Shown piece after piece: positions 8,965 through 15,325 of a stretch of DNA of 64,000 nucleotides. The DNA is from Sphingomonas sp. PP-CC-1A-547 (GTDB lineage: Bacteria; Pseudomonadota; Alphaproteobacteria; Sphingomonadales; Sphingomonadaceae). Each line of letters begins with the position of its first letter. The first letter of the stretch is position 1. The stretch lies in NCBI RefSeq assembly GCF_003610375.1, contig NZ_RAPZ01000010.1, forward strand, positions 284,161 to 348,160, read 5' to 3'. Both the position numbers and the translations under genes were made by a program. Below the pieces are notes generated by a model. The model saw nothing but the letters and a program-made list of their open reading frames with translations. It made no database searches and was not told the DNA's origin.

Positions 8965-9054
8965 GATCCCCGCGAAGGCGGAGACCCAGTCTGGGCCCCC
9001 GCCTTGGGCCCCATCAAAGTACTACTTTGATGGGCGACCCTTCGCGGGGGAACA
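8965..9054. repeat. Palindromic repeat, family B (B1), interrupted by a smaller palindrome
   Basis: The ends match the family B element (CCCCGCGAAGGCGG..CCCAG and CTGGGCCCCCGCCTT..CGCGGGGGAAC), but after CCGCCTT there are 37 extra bases centred on CATCAAAG-TACTA-CTTTGATG, ending in a second copy of CCTT before the arm resumes. This looks like a nested insertion with a four-base target duplication. It lies between fabF and mltG. Confidence 0.8.
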
Positions 9055-9061
9055 AACTACT

Positions 9062-10324
9062 TTACTGGACCTTCGTCATCACCAGCGACGCATTCGTGCC
9101 GCCGAAGCCGAACGAGTTGTTCAGCACTGCGCGGACTTCACGCTTCTTGGCCACGTGCGGGACGAGGTCGACGCCGACGCAGCTGTCGCTCGGATTGTCG
9201 AGGTTCAGCGTCGGCGGGACGATCTGGTCGCGCAGCGCGAGGATGCAGAAGATGCTTTCGACCGCACCGGCGCCGCCGAGCAGATGCCCGATCGCCGACT
9301 TGGTCGACGACATCGACAGACCCGAGATCGCATCGCCGAACAGGCGGCGGACTGCGCCTAGTTCGAGCTCGTCGCCAAGCGGCGTCGAGGTGCCGTGCGC
9401 GTTGATGTAATCGATGTCCTCGAGCTTGAGGCCCGACTTCTTGATCGCCATCTGCATCGACCGGAACGCGCCGTCGCCTTCGGGATGCGGTGCCGTCACG
9501 TGGTACGCGTCGCCCGACAGGCCGTAGCCGATCACCTCGGCATACATCTTCGCGCCACGCGCCTTCGCGTGCTCATATTCCTCGAGCACCAGCACACCGG
9601 CGCCCTCGCCCATTACGAAGCCGTCGCGGTCCTTGTCGTAGGGACGCGACGCCTTTTCGGGCGAATCGTTGAAGTTGGTCGACAGCGCCCGCGCCTGCGC
9701 GAACCCGGCGATGCCGAGCGGGCAGACGGTGCCCTCCGCACCGCCCGCGAGCATCACGTCGGCATCGTCCATCGCGATCATCCGCGCGGCATCGCCGATC
9801 GCATGCGCGCCGGTCGAGCAGGCGGTGACGACTGCGTGGTTCGGACCACGCAGGCCGTATTTGATCGAGACCTGACCTGAGATCAGGTTGATTAGGCGGC
9901 CATGGACGAAGTGCGGCGAGACGCGGCGCGGGCCCTTGGTGTGGAGCACGATCGATTCGCTCTCGATCCCCGGAAGCCCGCCGATGCCCGAGCCGATCGA
10001 CACGCCAGCACGCCAGCTTTCCTCAAGCGTCATCTCGGTCAGCCCGGCGTCTTCCAGCGCCTGACCAGCGGCGTCGATGCCGTAGATGATGAACGGATCG
10101 ACCTGGCGCTGGACCTTGTGGTCGACGCGCTTGGCCGGATCGAAGCCGTACTCATGGTCGGCCGGCTTCACCTCGCAGGCGATGCGGCACACCTGATCCG
10201 ACGCGTCGAAGCGCGTGATCGGGCCCGCGCCCGACTTGCCGGCGAGGATATTCGCCCAGGCCGTTTCAACATCCGCCCCCAAAGGGGTGACCAGGCCTAG
10301 CCCGGTTACGACGACACGCCGCAT
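9062..10324 (-). CDS. fabF: Beta-ketoacyl-ACP synthase II
   Basis: FabF condenses malonyl-ACP with acyl-ACP to elongate fatty acids. The 420-residue product is full length. It has the active-site cysteine at about residue 169 in VVTACSTGAH, the two histidine motifs NAHGTSTPLGD and SAIGHLLGGAGAVE, and the N-terminal MRRVVVTGLGLVTPLG. It follows acpP, its carrier protein, after a gap of 121 bases that contains a strong hairpin. Confidence 0.97.
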   Translation of the reverse strand: MRRVVVTGLGLVTPLGADVETAWANILAGKSGAGPITRFDASDQVCRIACEVKPADHEYGFDPAKRVDHKVQRQVDPFIIYGIDAAGQALEDAGLTEMTLEESWRAGVSIGSGIGGLPGIESESIVLHTKGPRRVSPHFVHGRLINLISGQVSIKYGLRGPNHAVVTACSTGAHAIGDAARMIAMDDADVMLAGGAEGTVCPLGIAGFAQARALSTNFNDSPEKASRPYDKDRDGFVMGEGAGVLVLEEYEHAKARGAKMYAEVIGYGLSGDAYHVTAPHPEGDGAFRSMQMAIKKSGLKLEDIDYINAHGTSTPLGDELELGAVRRLFGDAISGLSMSSTKSAIGHLLGGAGAVESIFCILALRDQIVPPTLNLDNPSDSCVGVDLVPHVAKKREVRAVLNNSFGFGGTNASLVMTKVQ

Positions 10325-10349
10325 GGCTTCAAACTCCGTCTGCTCTCAA

Positions 10350-10393
10350 AACGAAACGGCTCCCCGCCCTCTTTGCCCAAGGACGGGGAGCCG
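10350..10393 (-). terminator. Hairpin between acpP and fabF, probable attenuator
   Basis: CGGCTCCCCG at 10357-10366 pairs perfectly with CGGGGAGCCG at 10384-10393. Read on the minus strand the stem is followed by a T-rich tail (TTTCGTTTTGAG), as in an intrinsic terminator. Placed between acpP and fabF it would let acpP be expressed far above fabF. The 10-bp stem and tail are seen; the effect is inferred. Confidence 0.7.
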
Positions 10394-10445
10394 CTCAAAT
10401 CACACCCTTCAGGGCAGGTCCAAAGGTTTGAACCCTAGACCCTGA

Positions 10446-10682
10446 TCAGGCCTTGTGCTCGTCGATGTAGGTGATCGCGTCCTTGACAGTCGCAATCTTC
10501 TCGGCGGCATCATCGGGGATCTCGACACCGAACTCCTCCTCGAACGCCATGACGAGTTCGACGATGTCGAGGCTGTCTGCGCCCAGGTCGTCGATGAAGC
10601 TCGCGTCCTCGGTCACCTTGTCGGCTTCGACGCCGAGATGCTCGACGACGATTTTCTTCACGCGGTCAGCGGTCTCGCTCAT
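10446..10682 (-). CDS. acpP: Acyl carrier protein
   Basis: ACP carries growing acyl chains on a phosphopantetheine arm. The 78-residue acidic protein has the attachment serine at residue 37 in [14 protein letters not shown]. The ATG at 10682 is preferred over an upstream in-frame ATG because it gives the standard ACP start (MSETADRV) and has a GAGGGAA ribosome site upstream. It lies between fabG and fabF, as in most proteobacteria. Confidence 0.97.
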   Translation of the reverse strand: MSETADRVKKIVVEHLGVEADKVTEDASFIDDLGADSLDIVELVMAFEEEFGVEIPDDAAEKIATVKDAITYIDEHKA

Positions 10683-10759
10683 GGTAGTTCCCTCTTCAAA
10701 TCTGGGGGTTTTCGGTATTTCCTGAACGCACCTAGAACGCGGTAGTTCAGCGCGCAAGT

Positions 10760-11500
10760 TCAGATCATCGCCATCCCGCCGTTCACGTGCACGGTTTGTC
10801 CCGTGACGTACCCGGCTTCACGGCTAGCGAGGTACACGATCGCCGCGCCGATGTCTGCGCCTTCGCCGAGCCGACCGGCGGGAATCTTCGCGGTGAGCGC
10901 GGTCTTCTGCGCGTCGGGCAGCGCGTCGGTCATCGGCGAGGTGATGAAACCTGGGGCGACGCAGTTGACCGTGATGCCGCGGCTGGCGAGTTCCTGCGCC
11001 ATCGACTTCGACATGCCGATGAGCCCCGCCTTCGACGCGGCGTAGTTCGCCTGGCCGGGATTGCCGGTGACGCCGACGATCGACGTGACCGAGATCATCC
11101 GGCCGAACCGCGCCTTCATCATCGGCTTGGCGGCGGCGCGCATGAGGCGGAACGCGGCTTCGAGGTTGACGCGGATGACGCTGTCCCACTCGTCGTCCTT
11201 CATCCGCATCGCCAGATTGTCGCGGGTGACGCCGGCGTTGTTGACGAGGATGTCGAGTCTGCCGCCGAGTGCCTCGACGGCCTGGGGGACGAGCGCGTCG
11301 ACCGCGGCGGCGTCGGAGAGGTTGCAGGGGAGTGCGACATGGTCGCCGCCAAGGCTCGCGCGGAAGGCTTCGAGCTTGTCGGCGTTGGAACCGGACACGG
11401 CCAGGCGCGCGCCTTGGGCGGCCAGGGCCTTGGCGATCTCGGACCCGATCCCGCCGGACGCCCCGGTGACGAGGGCGGTCATGCCTGTGAGGTCGAACAT
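10760..11500 (-). CDS. fabG: 3-oxoacyl-ACP reductase
   Basis: FabG reduces beta-ketoacyl-ACP with NADPH in the elongation cycle. The 246-residue short-chain dehydrogenase has the cofactor motif [18 protein letters not shown], and the catalytic [10 protein letters not shown]. The ATG at 11500 is preferred because GGAG lies seven bases upstream and it gives the usual length; an earlier ATG at 11512 overlaps the stop of the GxxExxY gene by one base. It normally follows fabD directly, but here the GxxExxY gene intervenes. Confidence 0.96.
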   Translation of the reverse strand: MFDLTGMTALVTGASGGIGSEIAKALAAQGARLAVSGSNADKLEAFRASLGGDHVALPCNLSDAAAVDALVPQAVEALGGRLDILVNNAGVTRDNLAMRMKDDEWDSVIRVNLEAAFRLMRAAAKPMMKARFGRMISVTSIVGVTGNPGQANYAASKAGLIGMSKSMAQELASRGITVNCVAPGFITSPMTDALPDAQKTALTAKIPAGRLGEGADIGAAIVYLASREAGYVTGQTVHVNGGMAMI

Positions 11501-11511
11501 TTTGGTCTCCA

Positions 11512-11931
11512 TCAGATTTTGTTCACGCGGAGACGCGGAGCCGCGGAGGGGCGATGGTCGTTTACGATCCGTCGCACTCCCTCTTTTAGCGTTGCGCCAC
11601 CGAAGTTGATCAGCAGCCCTACAGGCTGATGGGTTAGGCGTAAGTATGTCAGGAGTTGTTTGCCATGGGCGGCGTTCAGTTGCTCCACCGATTTAATTTC
11701 GACGAGGAGGCGTTCGTCGACGAGGAGGTCGATCCTGAACGCCGCTTCGAAGCGCATCCCCTCAAATTCGATGTCTACCGGCCGCTGCCGCGCCACTTGG
11801 TAACCCAGACCGGCTAGCTTACCCGCCAGCACCATCTCGTAGACGTTTTCGAGGAGCCCCGGGCCCAAGTCGCGGTGGATGCGGAGCGAGAGATAGAGCA
11901 CATCGCCGCTGATCTGATCGATCTCTCTCAA
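11512..11931 (-). CDS. GxxExxY protein in a repeat-flanked unit
   Basis: A 139-residue protein of the GxxExxY family, named for the motif seen here as GPGLLENVYE at about residues 23-32. A central segment with RIDLLVDERLLVEIKSVEQL resembles a PDDEXK-type nuclease core (D, then E-x-K). Its biological role is not established. The start is TTG at 11931. A perfect 24-bp inverted repeat frames it: the upstream copy supplies the GGAG ribosome site and the downstream copy encodes the tail (PSAAPRLRV). It lies inside the fabD-fabG operon in the same orientation, so it is probably transcribed with it. The unit looks inserted, because the flanking genes are normally adjacent. Confidence 0.85.
   Translation of the reverse strand: MREIDQISGDVLYLSLRIHRDLGPGLLENVYEMVLAGKLAGLGYQVARQRPVDIEFEGMRFEAAFRIDLLVDERLLVEIKSVEQLNAAHGKQLLTYLRLTHQPVGLLINFGGATLKEGVRRIVNDHRPSAAPRLRVNKI
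11525..11548 (+). repeat. Inverted repeat, left copy, flanking GxxExxY gene
   Basis: ACGCGGAGACGCGGAGCCGC followed by GGAG, 24 bases. It is the exact reverse complement of 11939-11962. It lies within the 3' end of the GxxExxY coding region and is internally repetitive (GCGGAG repeated). Confidence 0.93.
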
Positions 11932-11938
11932 ATCTACT

Positions 11939-11962
11939 CTCCGCGGCTCCGCGTCTCCGCGT
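11939..11962 (-). repeat. Inverted repeat, right copy, flanking GxxExxY gene
   Basis: Exact reverse complement of 11525-11548, lying two bases after the fabD stop codon and eight bases before the GxxExxY start. On the minus strand it ends in GGAG, which serves as the likely ribosome binding site of the GxxExxY gene. Confidence 0.93.
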
Positions 11963-11964
11963 GA

Positions 11965-12924
11965 TCACATCTTCTTCACGAATTCCTCGATGTCGTCCAT
12001 CGTGATGACGCTCATCGTCTCGACGTCGGGGGTGATGCGTTTGACCATCGGGCTGAGCACCTTGCCGCCGAATTCGACGAAGTGGTCGACTCCCGCAGCG
12101 TGCATCGCCAACACTGATTCGCGCCAGCGGACCATGCCGGTGACCTGCTGGACCAACAGGTGACGGATCGCGCCGGGGTCGGCGACGGCGGTGGCGTCTA
12201 CGTTGGCGAAGACCGGGACCAGGGGCGCGCGTAGGTCGGCGTCTAGCAGCGCCGCTTCCATCGCTTCGGCCGCGGGCTGCATCAGGGGGCAGTGGAAGGG
12301 GGCGGATACGGGCAACAATACCGCGCGCTTGGCGCCGAGGTCCTTGGCCAGTGCGATCGCCTTTTCGATGGCGAGGCGGTGGCCGGAGATGACGACCTGC
12401 GACGGGTCGTTGTCGTTGGCGACGGTGCAGATCAGTTCGGGGCCGCCTTCCGCGAGGATCGCGTCGACCGCGGCGCCAGCAATTACCTGCGCCTTTTCGA
12501 GGTCGGTGCCGAGCAACGCTGCCATCGCGCCCTCGCCTACCGGGACCGCCGCCTGCATCGCGCGGCCGCGAAGTTTCAGGAGCCGCGCGGTGGTCGACAG
12601 GTCGAGCGCACCGGCGGCACACAGGGCGGTATATTCGCCGAGGCTGTGGCCGGCGACATAGTCGGCCTTGTCGGCAAGGCGGATGCCGCCTTCCTTCTCG
12701 GCGACGCGCAAGGTCGCGATCGCGTTCGCCATGATCGCGGGCTGCGCGTTCTCGGTGAGGAGGAGGTCGTCGGCGGGCCCTTCGCTCATCAGGCGGAACA
12801 GGTGCTGGCCGAGCGCCTCGTCGACTTCGGCGAAGACCTCGCGGGCGGTCGCACTGGCGTCGGCGAGCGCCTTGCCCATGCCGACAGACTGGCTCCCCTG
12901 GCCGGGGAAGATGAACGCGCGCAT
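11965..12924 (-). CDS. fabD: Malonyl-CoA:ACP transacylase
   Basis: FabD loads malonate from malonyl-CoA onto ACP. The 319-residue protein shows the start MRAFIFPGQGSQSVGMG, the nucleophile serine at residue 94 in AGHSLGEYTALCAAG, and the histidine segment SAPFHCPLMQPA. The ATG at 12924 has the family start and a GAGAGG ribosome site (minus strand) just upstream. First gene of the fab block; the divergent ribosomal operon is on its other side. Confidence 0.96.
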   Translation of the reverse strand: MRAFIFPGQGSQSVGMGKALADASATAREVFAEVDEALGQHLFRLMSEGPADDLLLTENAQPAIMANAIATLRVAEKEGGIRLADKADYVAGHSLGEYTALCAAGALDLSTTARLLKLRGRAMQAAVPVGEGAMAALLGTDLEKAQVIAGAAVDAILAEGGPELICTVANDNDPSQVVISGHRLAIEKAIALAKDLGAKRAVLLPVSAPFHCPLMQPAAEAMEAALLDADLRAPLVPVFANVDATAVADPGAIRHLLVQQVTGMVRWRESVLAMHAAGVDHFVEFGGKVLSPMVKRITPDVETMSVITMDDIEEFVKKM

Positions 12925-13012
12925 GGCCTCTCCTCTGAGTTGGGTCTTTAGTTTGAGCGCGGGGCCTATAAAGGTGCGCGGCGAGTTGCAACCTGAACGA
13001 ACCTTGCGGCCT

Positions 13013-13063
13013 TGCGACAATATGCGACCATTTCGCCGACCTTGCGACAAGCGCCTGCGACAA
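13013..13063 (+). promoter_or_regulatory. Four direct repeats of TGCGACAA type upstream of the RcnB-like gene
   Basis: TGCGACAA occurs at 13013, 13043 and 13056 and TGCGACCA at 13023, within 51 bases that end about 60 bases before the RcnB-like start. The first three are 10 and 20 bases apart, which would put them on one helix face; the fourth is 13 away. This suggests an operator for a cooperative regulator, or a repeated promoter element. No known consensus is claimed. Confidence 0.45.
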
Positions 13064-13125
13064 TCGGCTCCCAGATTATGGAGGACGCCGCAGCAACGGC
13101 GCCGTGTTTCAAACGGGAGATTATC

Positions 13126-13482
13126 ATGAAGAAGTTCATCCTCAGCGCGCTCGCCGCCACCCTCGTCGCCAGCCCGCTGCTTGCCGCCGCGCCGGCCGAG
13201 GCGCAGCAGCGCCGCGAAGTGACCACCGTGCGCCACAACGACAACGGCCGCACCGTCGTCACCAAGCGCACCGTCGTCCGCACGCCGCAGTATCGCAACT
13301 GGCGCGCCGGACAGCGCTTCGATCGTCGCCAGGCGCAGAACTACCGGGTGATCACCACGTACCGCAACTATCGCCTCGCCGCCCCGCCGCGTGGCAGCCA
13401 GTGGGTGCGCTCGGGTAACGACGCGCTGCTGATCGACGGGCGCGGCAACGTGGTCCAGGTTCGTGGCGGCGCGTTCCGGTAA
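13126..13482 (+). CDS. RcnB-like periplasmic protein
   Basis: A 118-residue secreted protein. Residues 1-26 form a clear signal peptide (MKKFILSALAATLVASPLLA, then AAPAEA). The mature part is basic and rich in R, Q and Y, with TPQYRNWRAGQRFDR and a C-terminal segment LRxxxGNDALLIDGRGNVV-like (here SGNDALLIDGRGNVVQV), the pattern of RcnB-type periplasmic proteins; E. coli RcnB affects nickel/cobalt homeostasis, but for this distant relative a metal role is only possible. GGGAGA precedes the ATG by seven bases. An unusual set of direct repeats lies upstream. Confidence 0.75.
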   Translation: MKKFILSALAATLVASPLLAAAPAEAQQRREVTTVRHNDNGRTVVTKRTVVRTPQYRNWRAGQRFDRRQAQNYRVITTYRNYRLAAPPRGSQWVRSGNDALLIDGRGNVVQVRGGAFR

Positions 13483-13547
13483 TAGGGCCGGTAAACCCAA
13501 CGCCTACCTTGCCTTTCCCCGATAAACGGGTAAGGCCCTCTGCAACC

Positions 13548-13580
13548 GGGGTGAGAGATTCGCGTCTCTCGCCCCTGTTT
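13548..13580 (+). terminator. Hairpin ahead of rpsF: terminator or ribosomal leader
   Basis: GGGGTGAGAGA at 13548-13558 pairs with TCTCTCGCCCC at 13565-13575 (one G-U pair) around the loop TTCGCG, followed by TGTTTGCATT. It could terminate the RcnB-like transcript or be part of the S6-S18 leader; the sequence alone does not decide. Confidence 0.55.
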
Positions 13581-13654
13581 GCATTCTAGACGACAGCCGG
13601 AGGGGTGCACGCATGGGGCGTGTATCAGCGATCGGCCAAGACGAAGGACAAGAC

Positions 13655-14089
13655 ATGGCTCTTTACGAGCACGTGTTCCTTGCGCGCCAGGATCTGGCAC
13701 AAGCGCAGGTGGACGCACTGGCGGAAATCGCCACCAAGATCGTGAACGACAACGAAGGTCGGGTCGTAAAGACCGAGAACTGGGGCCTGCGTTCGCTGGC
13801 GTACAAGATCGCCAAGAATCGCAAGGCGCACTATGTCATGCTTGAGATCGATGCCCCGGGCAGCGTGATCGCAGAGCTGGAGCGCCAGACCCAGATCAAC
13901 GAAGACATCATCCGTTACATGACGGTCAAGGTCGATACCCTCGAAGAGGGCCCGACCGTGATGATGCGCAAGCAGGATCGTGACCGCGAGCGTCGTGGCG
14001 ACCGTGAAGGTGGCCGTGAGGGCCGTCCCGATCGTGGCGATCGTCCGGACCGTGGTCCCCGTCGTGACCGCGAAGAGGGAGCTGAATAA
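13655..14089 (+). CDS. rpsF: 30S ribosomal protein S6
   Basis: S6 binds 16S rRNA with S18 in the platform of the small subunit. The 144-residue protein starts [14 protein letters not shown] and has the core [18 protein letters not shown]; about 35 residues at the C-terminus are a charged Arg/Asp/Gly-rich tail (repeats of RGDR type), common in alphaproteobacteria. The ATG at 13655 has a GAAGGA ribosome site nine bases upstream and the normal family start, so the longer ORF from 13613 is rejected. First gene of the S6-S18-L9 operon. Confidence 0.96.
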   Translation: MALYEHVFLARQDLAQAQVDALAEIATKIVNDNEGRVVKTENWGLRSLAYKIAKNRKAHYVMLEIDAPGSVIAELERQTQINEDIIRYMTVKVDTLEEGPTVMMRKQDRDRERRGDREGGREGRPDRGDRPDRGPRRDREEGAE

Positions 14090-14091
14090 TC

Positions 14092-14316
14092 ATGGCACGT
14101 CCATTCTTCCGCCGCCGCAAGAGCTGCCCGTTCTCCGCCAAAGACGCTCCCCGGATCGACTATAAGGACGTCCGGTTGCTGCAGGGCTTCGTGTCCGAGC
14201 GTGGCAAGATCGTCCCGTCGCGTATCACTTCGGTGGCCGCAAAGAAGCAGCGCGAACTGGCCCAGGCCATCAAGCGTGCGCGTCATCTGGGCTTGCTGCC
14301 CTACATCGTTAAGTAA
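14092..14316 (+). CDS. rpsR: 30S ribosomal protein S18
   Basis: S18 pairs with S6 on the 30S platform. The 74-residue basic protein has the family start [15 protein letters not shown] and the core [20 protein letters not shown]. Two bases separate it from the rpsF stop, and rplI follows 11 bases after its end. [10 protein letters not shown] segment keeps one N-terminal cysteine but not the paired zinc cysteines of some S18 variants, which fits the zinc-free form. Confidence 0.97.
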   Translation: MARPFFRRRKSCPFSAKDAPRIDYKDVRLLQGFVSERGKIVPSRITSVAAKKQRELAQAIKRARHLGLLPYIVK

Positions 14317-14327
14317 GGAGCGCCCAC

Positions 14328-14924
14328 ATGGACGTCATTCTGCTTGAGCGCGTCGAAAAGCTTGGTGCTATCGGCGACGTGGTGAAGGTCAAGGACGGTT
14401 ACGCGCGTAACTTCCTGCTTCCCAACAAGAAGGCGCTTCGTTCGAACGAAGCCAACCGCAAGGTTTTCGAGTCGAACCGTGCGAAGATCGAATCGGACAA
14501 CGCATCGCGTCGCAGCGATGCCGAGACCGAAGCGAAGACCTTCAACGACGCGACCGTGACCCTGATCCGTCAGGCGTCGAACACCGGTCAGCTCTACGGT
14601 TCGGTCGCGGTTCGCGATCTGGTCGATGCGCTGGTGGCCGACGGTCACAAGGTCGGCAAGTCGGCGATCGTGCTCGACAGGCCGATCAAGGCGATCGGTG
14701 TCTACACCGTCAAGGTATCGCTGCACCCCGAGGTGTCGGTGGCCGTCAAGGTCAACGTCGCCCGCTCGCCTGAAGAGGCCGAGATGCAGGCTTCGGGCGT
14801 CGACGTGATGTCGTCGATGTTCGAGCGCGACGAGGCCGGCTTCGTCGAGGATTACGATCCGAACGCAGAGCCCGGCGCGACCGCCGAAGCACCGCGCGAC
14901 CAGGAGGAAGAAGCGCAGGGTTGA
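14328..14924 (+). CDS. rplI: 50S ribosomal protein L9
   Basis: L9 binds 23S rRNA near the L1 stalk. Residues 1-50 match the RNA-binding N-domain (MDVILLERVEKLGAIGDVVK, NFLLPNKKAL); a long charged helix (about 40-75) links it to the C-domain (IGVYTVKVSLHPEVSVAVKV). At 198 residues it is longer than the usual 150, owing to an acidic tail ending EEEAQG that is typical of sphingomonads. AAGGAG precedes the ATG by seven bases. A strong terminator follows. Confidence 0.96.
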   Translation: MDVILLERVEKLGAIGDVVKVKDGYARNFLLPNKKALRSNEANRKVFESNRAKIESDNASRRSDAETEAKTFNDATVTLIRQASNTGQLYGSVAVRDLVDALVADGHKVGKSAIVLDRPIKAIGVYTVKVSLHPEVSVAVKVNVARSPEEAEMQASGVDVMSSMFERDEAGFVEDYDPNAEPGATAEAPRDQEEEAQG

Positions 14925-14952
14925 TCCCTCGCTTTCTTCTTGGCTTGCATAG

Positions 14953-14993
14953 AAAGGCCCGCCCGGAGTGATCCGGGCGGGCCTTTTCTTTTG
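14953..14993 (+). terminator. Rho-independent terminator after rplI
   Basis: AGGCCCGCCCGGA pairs with TCCGGGCGGGCCT around GTGA, followed by TTTCTTTTG. A 13-bp GC-rich stem with a T-run right after the ribosomal operon is a textbook intrinsic terminator. Confidence 0.92.
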
Positions 14994-15010
14994 TGCTTTT
15001 GCGGTGGGTG

Positions 15011-15088
15011 TCAGGGGCAGGTTACGCAGGCACCGATCATCGCTGCGAAGGGGATCAGGGCGCAGAGGATGGGGACTAGGTGTTTCAT
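15011..15088 (-). CDS. Candidate 25-residue hydrophobic small protein
   Basis: ATG at 15088 to TGA at 15011 on the minus strand encodes 25 residues starting MKHLVPILCALIPFAAMIG and ending with two cysteines (ACVTC, then P). The hydrophobic run would span or insert in a membrane, or be a minimal lipoprotein signal. No strong ribosome site is visible (a weak AAGAG about 13 bases upstream), and codon bias cannot be judged at this length. Similar tiny hydrophobic proteins occur in sphingomonads, but this could be chance. Confidence 0.35.
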   Translation of the reverse strand: MKHLVPILCALIPFAAMIGACVTCP

Positions 15089-15205
15089 GACCGGATGACT
15101 CTTGGGGATGTTATCCGGTTAATGCGCAGGGTCTGGAAAGGTTGCCGGGAGGTGAACGAATTTTGTACCGATCGGTTTTCGGTGGCAACCTAGCCGCCCT
15201 GCACC

Positions 15206-15310
15206 ACCACCCCGGCGAAGGCCGGGGCCCAATTGGGAAAGCTTGAGTAACGGATCGCAGCGTCCATCATTCGGGTCCCCCAATTGGGCCCCGGCCTTCG
15301 CCGGGGTGGT
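15206..15310 (+). repeat. Palindromic repeat, family A (A1)
   Basis: 105 bp. Outer arms ACCACCCCGGCGAAGGCCGG and its complement, each continuing into GGCCCAATTGGG. The non-palindromic core contains GAGTAACGGA. It lies between the ends of the ribosomal operon side and rmuC. Further copies at 17.1, 28.2, 39.1 and 63.4 kb are in the same orientation. Confidence 0.92.
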
Positions 15311-15325
15311 TCACAACTGCTAGTC

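Noticed and set aside
11512..11931. GxxExxY gene as a toxin or anti-phage gene
   Set aside because: The nuclease-like residues are suggestive, but there is no antitoxin, no defence neighbour and no known activity for the family.
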